From assembly GCF_001644645.1 (NCBI RefSeq), contig NZ_CP011390.1, forward strand, positions 1,860,001-1,924,000: a DNA stretch of 64,000 nucleotides. Reading direction: 5' to 3'. This DNA comes from Flavisolibacter tropicus. Its GTDB lineage: Bacteria; Bacteroidota; Bacteroidia; Chitinophagales; Chitinophagaceae. The position numbers were made by a program, and so were the translations under genes. Below the pieces are notes generated by a model. That model did not search any database. It saw nothing but the letters and a program-made list of their open reading frames with translations, and was not told where the DNA came from. This document shows, in pieces, positions 26,888 through 36,073 of the stretch; within the stretch, counting starts at the first letter, position 1, and the number at the start of each line of letters is the position of its first letter.

Positions 26888-29833
26888 TTAATTCAACAGT
26901 TTTTTCCTGGGCTTCAATTCATCTTTTAAGAACTGCCCTGTAAAGCTTGCTTTAACTTTAACCAGGTCTTCCGGTGTACCTTCAAACAAAATCTGTCCTC
27001 CACCAGAACCCCCTTCAGGGCCAAGATCAATAATATGGTCTGCTACTTTCACAACATCCAGATTATGTTCAATAACCAGTACCGTATTACCTCTATCCAC
27101 CAATTTATTAAGTACCTCTAACAAGTGATGGATATCTTCAAAATGCAAGCCTGTAGTTGGCTCATCTAAAATATAAAAGGTCTTACCTGTATCTTTCTTC
27201 GCCAGCTCAGTTGCCAGTTTTACACGCTGCGCTTCACCACCTGATAAGGTAACGGCCGATTGCCCAAGCGTGATGTACCCTAACCCTACATCTTGCAACA
27301 CTTTGATTTTTCTGTAAAGGAAGGGAACATTTTGAAAAAACTCTACCGCCTCTTCTACTGTTAGGTCCAATACATCGGCAATGGACTTTCCTTTGTAGCG
27401 GATCTCTAATGTTTCCCTGTTGTAGCGCTTACCATTGCACTTTTCGCAATGCACATATACATCGGGCAGGAAGTTCATTTCAATAACCCGCATACCACCA
27501 CCTTCGCACACTTCACAACGGCCGCTTTTCACATTAAAGGAAAAGCGTCCTGCATTGTAGCCACGGATCTTTGCTTCAGGAATTGAAGCAAACAGTGTTC
27601 TGATTTCTGTAAAGAAGCCACAATAGGTAGCGGGGTTGCTCCGCGGTGTACGCCCGATAGGCGTTTGATCAATTTCAATGACCTTATCAATATGCTCTAA
27701 GCCTTTTATGGATTTATAAGGCATAGGTGTACCCTTAGATCCATAACAGTGATGCGATAAGATCGGATACAGCGTATCATTAATTAGTGTTGATTTTCCA
27801 CTACCGCTAACACCAGAAACAACGATAAACTTACCTAATGGGAATGTAGTACTTACATTCTTTAAATTATTCCCTGTTACACCTTTCAATGTAATAGTCT
27901 TACCATTGCCTTTACGACGCTCCTTTGGAACTTCAATTTCTCTTTCGCCATTTAAAAAATGTGCTGTCAGGGTATCATTTCTCAAAACATCTTCCGGTTT
28001 GCCCTGTCCCATCACGCGGCCACCATGATAGCCAGCCTTAGGGCCAATATCAATAAGATGGTCTGCCGCCAACATAATGTCTTTATCATGCTCTACAACC
28101 AACACACTGTTTCCAATATCACGAAGGTTCTTTAACGCCGTAATTAACCGGTGGTTATCACGCTGGTGTAATCCAATAGAAGGTTCATCCAAAATGTAAG
28201 TGATGCCTTGCAATTGAGATCCGATCTGCGTAGCTAAGCGGATACGCTGGCTCTCTCCCCCACTTAGGGTTCGCGTTGGTCTATTTAATGTCAGGTAGGT
28301 TAATCCCACATCCAGCAAAAACTGCAACCGCTCCCGTATTTCCTTATTCAACTCACGGGCTATAACATTTTGCTTTTGGCTCATACGGCTCTCAATATCT
28401 TTAAACCAAGCCGCAAGCTGCACCAGGTCCAATTGACTGAGTTCTGAAATATTTCTTCCATCTACCTTGAACCACAAGCTTTCTTTTTTAAGGCGTGTAC
28501 CATTACATGTAGGGCAAGTAGTTAGCTCCATAAAAGCTTCTGCCCATCGCTGTATGGCCTCGGATGTACTGGTAGCAAACCAACGCTTTATTTGATTTAC
28601 AACACCTTCAAACTCACCATTGCTTGAACCTTCACTTATTTCTTCATCATCAAAATGCAGTTCATCGCCTGTTATTCCTTCTTCTTTTCCATACAGCAAC
28701 AGGTTTAATGCCTTCTCTGGCAAATCTTTAACCGGCTTATCTAAACTGAATTTATTGCGTCTGGCTAGTTGCTGTACCTGTCTAAAAGAATAAGCCTCAC
28801 GTTCGCCACCCAAAGGTGCTATACCACCCTCATTAATACTTAAACTATCATCAGGGATTATAGCACTCATACTTACATTATATACTTGCCCTAAGCCTTT
28901 ACAAGTAGGACAAGCACCATAAGGTGAGTTAAAAGAAAACGAGTTTGGTGATGGTTCTTCATACGAAATACCCGTGTCTTCACACATCAACTGACGGCTA
29001 TAAGATACCTCACCAGCACCGCTTCCATTATCTTTTTCATAGGCCACAAACATCAGGTCCTTACCAAGCTTCAACGATTGTTGTACACTTTGGCTAATGC
29101 GTGTGCGCATTGATTTTTCTACTTTCAGACGGTCCACTACCAGTTCTATATCATGAATCTTATAGCGGTCCAACTGCATTTTAGGCGTTAGGTCTTTTAT
29201 TTCTCCATCTACACGAACTTTTAAAAAACCTTTCTTTCGTACTTCTTCAAATAGTTCGCGGTAATGTCCTTTTCTACCTCTTACTAAAGGTGCCAGAAAT
29301 GTTACTTTATAGCCATCCAGCTTTTTGAAAAGGTTATTGACAATTTCATCTTCACTCCACTTAACCATTTTCTTACCGGTGTTGTAAGAATAAGCCTCGC
29401 TGGCACGTGCATATAATAAACGAAGGAAGTCATAGATCTCCGTGACAGTACCAACAGTAGAACGAGGGTTTTTATTGGTAGTCTTTTGTTCTATAGAGAT
29501 AACCGGAGATAACCCCATGATTTTGTCTACATCTGGACGCTCCATCTCGCCCATAAACTGACGGGCATAGGCTCCAAAGGTTTCCATATAGCGTCGCTGT
29601 CCTTCTGCAAAGATGGTATCGAAGGCTAAAGAAGACTTACCACTACCACTTATACCAGTAATAACAACAAGCTGATTTTTAGGAATGTTAATATCAATAT
29701 TCTTCAAATTATGCTCTCTGGCGCCGTATACTTCAATAAACTCTCCATCTACCGGCACTTCGATTGGCTTCTTTGTCCCTTTTTTCATTCGGTTAATTCC
29801 CAAATTTTTTAGTAAGCGAAGATACGGTGCCAT
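26888..29833 (-). CDS. uvrA: Excinuclease ABC subunit UvrA
   Basis: Damage-recognition ATPase of nucleotide excision repair. First Walker A GISGSGKSSLAFD, second GVSGSGKSTLINDTL; two ABC signatures TLSGGESQRIRLATQ and TLSGGEAQRVKLATE; Walker B ITYILDEPSIGLH and FYILDEPTTGLH; zinc-binding Cys clusters CPTCKGLG, CPTCNGTR and CEVCEGGG with CEKCNGKR. At 981 residues from the first Met it is slightly longer than usual; the Met at residue 16 (29788, MKKGTKKPIEVPVDG) is an equally good start. Monocistronic, with a terminator shared with the convergent barrel gene. Confidence 0.97.
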   Translation of the reverse strand: MAPYLRLLKNLGINRMKKGTKKPIEVPVDGEFIEVYGAREHNLKNIDINIPKNQLVVITGISGSGKSSLAFDTIFAEGQRRYMETFGAYARQFMGEMERPDVDKIMGLSPVISIEQKTTNKNPRSTVGTVTEIYDFLRLLYARASEAYSYNTGKKMVKWSEDEIVNNLFKKLDGYKVTFLAPLVRGRKGHYRELFEEVRKKGFLKVRVDGEIKDLTPKMQLDRYKIHDIELVVDRLKVEKSMRTRISQSVQQSLKLGKDLMFVAYEKDNGSGAGEVSYSRQLMCEDTGISYEEPSPNSFSFNSPYGACPTCKGLGQVYNVSMSAIIPDDSLSINEGGIAPLGGEREAYSFRQVQQLARRNKFSLDKPVKDLPEKALNLLLYGKEEGITGDELHFDDEEISEGSSNGEFEGVVNQIKRWFATSTSEAIQRWAEAFMELTTCPTCNGTRLKKESLWFKVDGRNISELSQLDLVQLAAWFKDIESRMSQKQNVIARELNKEIRERLQFLLDVGLTYLTLNRPTRTLSGGESQRIRLATQIGSQLQGITYILDEPSIGLHQRDNHRLITALKNLRDIGNSVLVVEHDKDIMLAADHLIDIGPKAGYHGGRVMGQGKPEDVLRNDTLTAHFLNGEREIEVPKERRKGNGKTITLKGVTGNNLKNVSTTFPLGKFIVVSGVSGSGKSTLINDTLYPILSHHCYGSKGTPMPYKSIKGLEHIDKVIEIDQTPIGRTPRSNPATYCGFFTEIRTLFASIPEAKIRGYNAGRFSFNVKSGRCEVCEGGGMRVIEMNFLPDVYVHCEKCNGKRYNRETLEIRYKGKSIADVLDLTVEEAVEFFQNVPFLYRKIKVLQDVGLGYITLGQSAVTLSGGEAQRVKLATELAKKDTGKTFYILDEPTTGLHFEDIHHLLEVLNKLVDRGNTVLVIEHNLDVVKVADHIIDLGPEGGSGGGQILFEGTPEDLVKVKASFTGQFLKDELKPRKKLLN

Positions 29834-29958
29834 ACATTCTCTTGCACTTCTTTAACATCTATTAAATTTTTTTAGCGGGTTTTCCCCCAATTAACGTTTT
29901 TGGCACAATATTGTCTTAGAAGGGGCAAAAACCTTTCCATCACATAATTTGCTAACAA

Positions 29959-30675
29959 ATGAAAAACACCTTTTTATCAGCAATCATTGCCCTATTTATT
30001 GGCGCAACAGTTAATGCTCAGTCAACGGTAGACTCTATTGCAGCGAAGTATAAACTACTTCCAATGCCAGCTCCTTTAACAGTAGAAAAGACTTTCCCTG
30101 TATTAGGTTCTTATCAACTAGCTTCAGGTACTCCTGGCGCAGTTAGTGCTCCTGCCACTACAGCACCAGCTACTACTACAGCTCCTACTGCTACAGATTC
30201 TAATGCTTCTCAAACAGCTCCTGTTACAGCGCAAGCTCCAGCTACAGTAGCTACTGAAGCAACACCCTCTGTTACAATTACTTTAGATTCTGTAAACAAA
30301 GGAATTGTATGGATAGACGGTTTACCTGAAGGTAAATTCAAAGCTTACTTGAAAAAATCACCTACTACTTATCGAATTGTATCTCAGAAAACAAACCTGG
30401 GTAAAGAAATTCCAGAAGGTACTTTGTACTATGATGTACAAGCAAATGCTTTGAACATTGCTCTTGGAAAACCTTATAATGAAGAAGATCCAACAGCTGT
30501 ATTTGCTGTAAATGCACCTTCTACAGAAGTTGCAGCAACATCTACTGCTAGCACAAAAAGCAAATCTGCAAAACAAAAAACAAAAGTTACTTTCTATACT
30601 GCATCTAAAGTAATTACTGAGCCTGCAACTTCAACAGAAGCGCAAGGCGGCGGTACTGACCACGATCAGCAATAA
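29959..30675 (+). CDS. Secreted protein with Ala/Thr/Pro-rich linker
   Basis: A 238-residue protein with signal peptide (MKNTFLSAIIALFIGATVNAQ). Residues about 55-100 form a low-complexity segment of A, T, P and S (APATTTAPTATDS), followed by a folded part SVTITLDSVNKGIVWIDGLPEGKFKAYLKKSPTTYRI in which an internal KTNLGKEIPEGTLYYDVQANAL strand pair is visible, and a second low-complexity tail ending GGGTDHDQQ. The linker could span the periplasm or be glycosylated. No family recognised. Followed by a terminator. Confidence 0.65.
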   Translation: MKNTFLSAIIALFIGATVNAQSTVDSIAAKYKLLPMPAPLTVEKTFPVLGSYQLASGTPGAVSAPATTAPATTTAPTATDSNASQTAPVTAQAPATVATEATPSVTITLDSVNKGIVWIDGLPEGKFKAYLKKSPTTYRIVSQKTNLGKEIPEGTLYYDVQANALNIALGKPYNEEDPTAVFAVNAPSTEVAATSTASTKSKSAKQKTKVTFYTASKVITEPATSTEAQGGGTDHDQQ

Positions 30676-30704
30676 GAGTTTTCATTTGCATATACATAGG
30701 GACG

Positions 30705-30737
30705 AAGGGGTTGCGCAGGCAGCCCCTTTTATTTTTT
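30705..30737 (+). terminator. Terminator of the linker-protein gene
   Basis: AAGGGGTTGC / GCAGCCCCTT hairpin with TTATTTTTTT after it. Confidence 0.7.
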
Positions 30738-30938
30738 TATATGGATAGGTTAAAAGAAATTATAATTTGGAAGTTAAAACACCAACCTATTAGCTTTGTA
30801 GACTTATAACTACTTGATGGTATCATTATATCACATATGCTACTTCCATCATTGCAGCACGTATTGTATGCCGTAAGGCATAATTATTTTCCCCTAATCT
30901 TACCGACTCCTATTTAATCATTTAATAACTCTTTACGT

Positions 30939-31907
30939 ATGCAATTACCTATAGGTATCTTTTATGAACATCCTGAATGGTTTAAAAAACTGTTCGCCAC
31001 ACTTGAATCCTATCAACTTCCTTATGAAAAGCTACATGCTGGCTTTCATCAATTTGATCCCTTACAAACAAAACCAAAGTATAGTGTGGTTTTAAACAGG
31101 GTTAGCTCCTCCTCTTATCTAAGGGGCCATGGTCAAAGTATATTTTATGCAAAAGGCTTTATCTCCTATTTAGAGCAAATTGGCGTTCCTGTAATCAATG
31201 GTTCTAAGGCTACAGAAATTGAAACATCAAAAGCACTGCAACTACTTCTGCTTTCTCGATTAGGTTTGAAATTTCCAAAGTCAATTGTAGTTAACCACAC
31301 CAACCAATTAGTAAGTGCAGCCAAGCAATTGCAATTCCCTATTGCCGTTAAGCCAAACATTGGTGGCGCGGGCGCTGGCGTTATCAAGTTCAATTCATTA
31401 TCAGCCTTGGAAGAAGCTGTTGAAAATAATGCTATTGATTTGGGCATTGATCAAACAGCTTTAGTACAAGAATTTATTCCTGTTCGTGGCGGTCATATCA
31501 ATCGTGTGGAAACATTGAACGGTAAATTCCTATATGCCATTAAAGTGTTTACCTCGGGCGAAAGTTTTAATCTATGCCCGGCAGAGATCTGTGCTGTTCC
31601 TGAAAAGCCAGCCGTTGAAGAAATTGGTGAAGTGTGCCTGACAACGGCTGTAAAGAAGGGCTTTAAGGTTGAAGCCTTTACGCCTCCTGCCCATATTACT
31701 CAAGCTGTTGAACGCATTGTTGCAGAAGCAAAAATAAATGTGGGTGGTATTGAGTACCTGGTAGATGACAGAAATGGTGATGAGCTTTTTTATGATATCA
31801 ATGCCTTATCAAACTTTATTGCTGACGCTGAGAATGTGGTTGGCTTTGATCCATTTGTAAACCTTGTAGAATACATCAAAACATTTACAAACACTAAAAC
31901 CCATTAA
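30939..31907 (+). CDS. ATP-grasp ligase, RimK-like
   Basis: A 322-residue ATP-grasp fold protein. The ATP-binding subdomain shows FPIAVKPNIGGAGAGVIKF (Lys and the glycine-rich loop, about residues 134-153), LVQEFIPVRGGHINRVETLNGKFLYAIKV and the Mg-binding segment INVGGIEYLVDDRNGDELFYDINALSNF at the C-terminus. Such enzymes activate a carboxylate as acyl phosphate and join it to an amine, in peptide-tailing, amino-acid ligation or small-peptide synthesis. The gene is followed, with one intervening base, by a flavin-dependent monooxygenase, so the two enzymes are almost surely co-expressed and may act in one small biosynthetic or modification route. Substrate not inferable. Confidence 0.88.
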   Translation: MQLPIGIFYEHPEWFKKLFATLESYQLPYEKLHAGFHQFDPLQTKPKYSVVLNRVSSSSYLRGHGQSIFYAKGFISYLEQIGVPVINGSKATEIETSKALQLLLLSRLGLKFPKSIVVNHTNQLVSAAKQLQFPIAVKPNIGGAGAGVIKFNSLSALEEAVENNAIDLGIDQTALVQEFIPVRGGHINRVETLNGKFLYAIKVFTSGESFNLCPAEICAVPEKPAVEEIGEVCLTTAVKKGFKVEAFTPPAHITQAVERIVAEAKINVGGIEYLVDDRNGDELFYDINALSNFIADAENVVGFDPFVNLVEYIKTFTNTKTH

Positions 31908-31908
31908 A

Positions 31909-32934
31909 ATGAGATTTGGCTATTGGCTACCTGTATTTGGCGGCTGGCTACGTAACGTAGAAGATGAGGCCATGGAAACAAGCTGGAACTATGTTAAGCG
32001 CTTAGCGCAACGTAGTGAACAGATTGGCTTTGACCTTACCTTGATCGCTGAACTTTTTTTAAATGATATTAAAGGAGAATCGGCTCCTTCTTTAGATGCA
32101 TGGTCTACAGCAGCTGCCCTGGCAGCCGTTACAGAAAAACAGGAACTAATGGTGGCAGTACGGCCTACGTTTCATAATCCTGCTATATTAGCTAAGCAAG
32201 CTGCTAACATAGCCCACATTAGTAACAACCGTTTATCACTTAATGTAGTATCATCCTGGTGGCAACAAGAAGCTTTAAAATACGGTATCAACTACGAGCA
32301 GCACGATGATCGTTATGCTCGCATGAAAGAATGGCTGGAAATTGTAACCGGCATGTGGGAGAAGGATGATCTAAATTATCAAGGCAATTATTATTGTGTA
32401 GAAAACACCATCCTTCAACCTAAACCTACTATAAAACCCGCTATCTATGCTGGTGGCGAATCAGAAGCAGGTAAAAACCTCATTGCACAATTATGCGACG
32501 GTTATGTTATGCATGGTGATTCTCCTGATGTAATTGCTAAACGTATTGCCGATGTGAAAGAACGTCGCGAAAAGTCAGGCCTTCCTCCTATGAAATATGG
32601 AGTGGCCGCGTATTCAATTGTCCGCAATACAGAACAGGAAGTAAAGAAAGAAATTGAGCGCATTACAGATGTAAAGGCAACAGCTGCCGGCTATAACAAT
32701 TACCAGCAATGGTTGAATGGTACGCAGTTAGAAAAACGTGTATCTCTTGAAGATTATTCTGTTTCTAATAGAGGCTTACGCAGTGGTTTAACAGGAATCC
32801 CTGACCAAGTAGCTGAACAAATAAACAAATTTGAACAAGCAGGTGTTGACTTCTTCTTATTACAATGTAGTCCGCAATTGGAAGAAATGGAGCGCTTTGC
32901 TGAAGCCGTTATTTCACAAAAAGCACTCGTATAA
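31909..32934 (+). CDS. LLM-class flavin-dependent oxidoreductase
   Basis: A 341-residue luciferase-like monooxygenase close to the FMNH2-dependent alkanesulfonate monooxygenase (SsuD) type: opening MRFGYWLPVFGGWLRN, VAVRPTFHNPAILAKQAANI, NRLSLNVVSSWWQQEALKYG (SsuD-like LNVVxGWW), DDRYARMKEWLEIVTGMW, and the C-terminal GIPDQVAEQINKFEQAGVDFFLLQCSP. It would use reduced FMN and O2 and needs a flavin reductase, which is not adjacent. No sulfonate ABC transporter is present, so a role in sulfur scavenging is not supported by context; coupling to the ATP-grasp enzyme upstream argues for a different substrate. Confidence 0.9.
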   Translation: MRFGYWLPVFGGWLRNVEDEAMETSWNYVKRLAQRSEQIGFDLTLIAELFLNDIKGESAPSLDAWSTAAALAAVTEKQELMVAVRPTFHNPAILAKQAANIAHISNNRLSLNVVSSWWQQEALKYGINYEQHDDRYARMKEWLEIVTGMWEKDDLNYQGNYYCVENTILQPKPTIKPAIYAGGESEAGKNLIAQLCDGYVMHGDSPDVIAKRIADVKERREKSGLPPMKYGVAAYSIVRNTEQEVKKEIERITDVKATAAGYNNYQQWLNGTQLEKRVSLEDYSVSNRGLRSGLTGIPDQVAEQINKFEQAGVDFFLLQCSPQLEEMERFAEAVISQKALV

Positions 32935-32954
32935 CACTGATAGACAAGATTAAT

Positions 32955-32987
32955 AAAAAAGCCTTCTGCTTAAGAAGGCTTTTTTAT
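32955..32987 (+). terminator. Terminator of the ATP-grasp/LLM operon
   Basis: AAAAAAGCCTTCT / AAGAAGGCTTTTTT; stem of 8-9 bp with a 4-5 base loop. Confidence 0.9.
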
Positions 32988-33137
32988 TACGCGGAGTTTA
33001 AACATTTTCCAATTAACAAAGTCCTAAACAAATACAAACACTACAGTAGTGGTTATAACATGTTGATAGATTACTAACCACTAAAGACCTTATGGTACGG
33101 TGTTTGAAAAATAGACGAAAATTAAAAAGAGAATGCT

Positions 33138-33812
33138 ATGAAGACACTACAACAATTCGCACTGGCCCTTACGTTGTTCGGCTTAATATTATCTGGATGT
33201 AAATCAATGAATCGGACACAGAAAGGAGCTGTCATTGGCGTAGCGGGTGGAGGTGCTATTGGCGCCGTGGTAGGTAAAGCGTTAGGAAACACTGCGATGG
33301 GTGCTATTGTGGGAGCTACAGTGGGTGGTGTAACCGGTGCAGTAATTGGTCGGAAGATGGATAAGCAAGCCGAAGAGATGAAAAAAGTATTAGGCGATGC
33401 AGAAGTTAAACGAGTAGGTGAAGGAATCGTGATTGAGTTTAAAGACAAAGTATTATTTGGCTATGATCGCTCTGATCTAAGCGACCAGGCACGCGCGAAT
33501 CTGACCAAACTCGCGAATGTTTTACAGAAGTATCCTGATACGAACATAGAAATCTTGGGACATACAGACGATAAAGGTTCAGATGCTTACAATCAGGGCC
33601 TTTCAGAACGTCGTGCTAATTCAGCAGCAGGCTATTTGCGCTCACTGGGAGTAGCCAACGCAAGAGTTACTACAAAGGGCCTAGGTGAGTCTGACCCTAA
33701 AGTTTCCAACGATACAGAAGCCAACCGGGCAGAAAATCGTCGCGTTGAATTTGTTATTACAGCCAACGAGAAAATGGTAGAAGAAGCAAAACGTGAATCA
33801 ACACAGCGTTAA
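33138..33812 (+). CDS. OmpA-family lipoprotein with glycine-zipper domain
   Basis: A 224-residue protein: lipoprotein signal (LILSGC, Cys21), a glycine-zipper segment at about 31-74 (GAVIGVAGGGAIGAVVGKAL, then GAIVGATVGGVTGAVIGRKM) and a C-terminal OmpA domain at about 100-215 with NIEILGHTDDKGSDAYNQGL and the peptidoglycan-contact motif LSERRANSAAGYL plus ESDPKVSND..NRAENRRVEF. It anchors the outer membrane to peptidoglycan non-covalently. Followed after 34 bases by a porin-like barrel gene, likely one transcript ended by the terminator at 34512. Confidence 0.93.
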   Translation: MKTLQQFALALTLFGLILSGCKSMNRTQKGAVIGVAGGGAIGAVVGKALGNTAMGAIVGATVGGVTGAVIGRKMDKQAEEMKKVLGDAEVKRVGEGIVIEFKDKVLFGYDRSDLSDQARANLTKLANVLQKYPDTNIEILGHTDDKGSDAYNQGLSERRANSAAGYLRSLGVANARVTTKGLGESDPKVSNDTEANRAENRRVEFVITANEKMVEEAKRESTQR

Positions 33813-33846
33813 CCAAAATCGATAGATACATTTAAAAAGCAACACT

Positions 33847-34494
33847 ATGAAGAAACTAGCAATGGCGGCAGCGATCGGATTAATCAGCTTCCCTGCTCTC
33901 GCCCAGAACATGACAGTAAATGCCGGAAGAACCACTTTTGGCATCAGAGCAGGCGTTAATTTTCAGAACATCAATGGAAAGAACATGGATGGTGGTGATC
34001 TGGAAAACCATGTACTTACAGGCTTTAACGCTGGCGTAAATGCCGAAGTACCAATAGGTACAGGGTTTTATGTGCAACCTGGATTACTCTATAGCCAGAA
34101 AGGAGCTCAGTCTGAAAATAAGGTAAACAAAGTACATCTTTCCTATGTTGAACTTCCTGTAAACCTGGTGTATAAACCCATTCTTGGAAGCGGCAATATG
34201 GTTTTAGGCTTTGGCCCTTATGCGGCGCTAGGCGTAGGCGGCAATGTTGAAACAAACGGCAATAAAACAAAAGTGGAGTTTGTAAGCGATTACGAACCTT
34301 CTACCCCAGCCCCTCAGTTTAAGAAATTTGATGCGGGTGCCAACTTTTTGGCCGGTTATGAATTTGTAAGCCGTCTTTCCTTCCAGTTAAATGCACAACT
34401 GGGATTAGTAAATATCAATCCTGAAATTTCAACAAACGATAAGTCTAAATTGAAAAACACAGGCTTTGGTGTATCACTTGGCTACCGTTTCTAA
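33847..34494 (+). CDS. Outer-membrane beta-barrel (PorT-like porin family)
   Basis: A 215-residue protein with signal peptide (AAAIGLISFPALAQ) and the TTFGIRAGVNFQNINGKNM ... GFNAGVNAEVPIGTGFYVQPGLLYSQKGAQ pattern of the small eight-stranded PorT/OMP_b-brl_2 barrels, ending in a final aromatic strand FGVSLGYRF, the usual BAM recognition end. Probably co-transcribed with the OmpA-like lipoprotein. Confidence 0.88.
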   Translation: MKKLAMAAAIGLISFPALAQNMTVNAGRTTFGIRAGVNFQNINGKNMDGGDLENHVLTGFNAGVNAEVPIGTGFYVQPGLLYSQKGAQSENKVNKVHLSYVELPVNLVYKPILGSGNMVLGFGPYAALGVGGNVETNGNKTKVEFVSDYEPSTPAPQFKKFDAGANFLAGYEFVSRLSFQLNAQLGLVNINPEISTNDKSKLKNTGFGVSLGYRF

Positions 34495-34511
34495 AATGTT
34501 ATAAAGCACAA

Positions 34512-34539
34512 AAAAAGCTGCCCCGACGGGCAGCTTTTT
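34512..34539 (+). terminator. Terminator after the porin gene
   Basis: AAAAAGCTGCCC / GGGCAGCTTTTT with a CGAC loop; its T-run carries the -33-like TTTG of the next promoter. Confidence 0.9.
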
Positions 34540-34570
34540 GCTTTCTAAGCAATAGCTGCCAGTATATTTG
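34537..34570 (+). promoter_or_regulatory. Bacteroidota-type promoter of the PAP2 gene
   Basis: TTTG at 34537-34540 and TATATTTG at 34563-34570, an exact TAnnTTTG, separated by 22 bases. The predicted transcript start falls at the GTG start codon (34575), suggesting a leaderless mRNA. Confidence 0.5.
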
Positions 34571-34574
34571 CGCG

Positions 34575-35234
34575 GTGATTACCGAACAGAAAACCGACAA
34601 CATTCAGCAACATTTCAAAATTGCTGTTGTCACCAGCCTAGTATTAGCTTTGGTGGTAGCCATCTTTTTAATGATCTATGGCAAGCAAGACTCCTTTGTT
34701 TTAATTAATGGCTATTATCATCCTTCTCTAGATCTCTTCTTTCAATACATCACTTTCCTGGGAGATGGGCTAATCTATATTCCAATTGCACTTTATTGCG
34801 CTGTATACAACAGGAAATACTTAGTGGCCGTAATTGCCGGCATTATCATCTGCACCATCCTTACGCAATTTTTAAAGAATGTGGTCTTCTCTAATGAATT
34901 GCGTCCAATTAGCTTAGAGGCGAAGAAAATCATTATTCATAAAATAGATGGCTTGACCATTCATCGGGAACACAGTTTCCCATCTGGGCATACCAGTACT
35001 GCATTTAGCATGGCATTGTTATTAGCAGCTATCATGAAAAGAAAATTCTGGTGCATCATCCTTCCGTTAATTGCATTCATGGTTGGTTATTCACGAGTAT
35101 ACCTATCACAACACTTTGTCACGGATGTTTTTGCCGGAATGACCATTGGAATTGTCACTGCCTATTTATCCTTACTTATATACTTTAATTATTTAAAAAG
35201 AAGGGAACAAAAGAAGAAACAATTGACATCATAA
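34575..35234 (+). CDS. PAP2-family membrane phosphatase
   Basis: A 219-residue membrane protein starting at GTG 34575; no ATG occurs before residue 33, which would cut off the first helix. Five to six hydrophobic segments. The acid phosphatase triad is complete: KxxxxxxRP-like region KNVVFSNELRP (about 95-105), PSGH in HSFPSGHTSTAF, and SRxxxxxH in YSRVYLSQHFVTD. Probably a lipid phosphatase such as undecaprenyl-diphosphate or phosphatidate phosphatase acting on the periplasmic face. Placed between two strong terminators, so a single-gene unit. Confidence 0.92.
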   Translation: MITEQKTDNIQQHFKIAVVTSLVLALVVAIFLMIYGKQDSFVLINGYYHPSLDLFFQYITFLGDGLIYIPIALYCAVYNRKYLVAVIAGIIICTILTQFLKNVVFSNELRPISLEAKKIIIHKIDGLTIHREHSFPSGHTSTAFSMALLLAAIMKRKFWCIILPLIAFMVGYSRVYLSQHFVTDVFAGMTIGIVTAYLSLLIYFNYLKRREQKKKQLTS

Positions 35235-35271
35235 AAAAAGAAGGGCTCTCAATGAGAGCCCTTCTTTTTTT
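35233..35271. terminator. Bidirectional terminator
   Basis: AAAGAAGGGCTCTC / GAGAGCCCTTCTTT with a 3-base loop, A-run before and T-run after; starts at the PAP2 stop. Confidence 0.93.
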
Positions 35272-35313
35272 ATGTTATTATCAACCTGGATATGTTAAGC
35301 ACTTCTACGCTTA

Positions 35314-35667
35314 CTATCCTTTTTTGCCGTTACTCTTTATGAGTTTAAAATAGGTTGCTTTAAAGCGGTTATCTACTACTTCGCCTTGCACTTCTGCTTT
35401 CCGTATAGCCTTGCAAAAACCATCTTTCGCATGGGCATCTCCATAGGAGTCAATATGCGTTCCATCAACATAGTAAGCTTTTCCATTGATACGCACGGCC
35501 AACTCACAATCCTGCCCCGGCAAGCCAAACTGGCATTGACCGCAAGCGGCCTCTACAACCTGTACAGGCTTAGAGGGATCAGGTTTGGTAGCGACGGTTT
35601 CTTTTGCCTGTGCATGCCCTGCCAAATAAGAAAAACAGCAGACAAGCAATATATAAAGCGATTTCAT
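35314..35667 (-). CDS. DUF6370-like secreted Cys-containing protein
   Basis: A 117-residue protein from the ATG at 35667, which begins a clear signal peptide (MKSLYILLVCCFSYLAGHAQ); the 11 extra upstream codons are not needed. The mature part VEAACGQCQFGLPGQDCELAVRINGK, then YVDGTHIDSYGDAHAKDGFC, has four Cys and matches my memory of the Bacteroidota family DUF6370. The CxxC and separate Cys pair could bind metal or form disulfides in the periplasm. Function unknown. Shares the bidirectional terminator with the PAP2 gene. Confidence 0.8.
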   Translation of the reverse strand: MKSLYILLVCCFSYLAGHAQAKETVATKPDPSKPVQVVEAACGQCQFGLPGQDCELAVRINGKAYYVDGTHIDSYGDAHAKDGFCKAIRKAEVQGEVVDNRFKATYFKLIKSNGKKG

Positions 35668-36073
35668 AAATAAAATATTAGAGGTGTAAAGACAAGTCAA
35701 ACTTACACCTTTATTGACTACTAAGCCTGACTTAACTAGTATGCATGAAAACTGTATAACTCACAAACATTTCTAACAGCCCATCTAACGCTCCTTTTTA
35801 AAAATGATATTTCTGGAGTGACACCGAAGTATGAGCACCCCAAAACATCTCAATTTGAAATAGTATTGTTGAAAAGTAAGGACAACCCTAAAAGTGTATA
35901 AGAACATTTTATCTCACTTCGCTTCTAAAAGTTGTAGTTAACATGCACCAACAGCTCATAAAATCCACATTATTTTCTTGGAACGATTTTTTCTAATAGT
36001 ATTTATAAGAATCGTATTCCCTTTTTATGACTGCATAAAAAGTACCCGAAACACCATTCCATACACGATTTAA
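35668..36073. other. Intergenic, no gene recognised
   Basis: About 400 bp of AT-rich sequence between divergent genes. No open frame, repeat or strong hairpin is evident; it should contain promoters for both neighbours. Confidence 0.5.
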
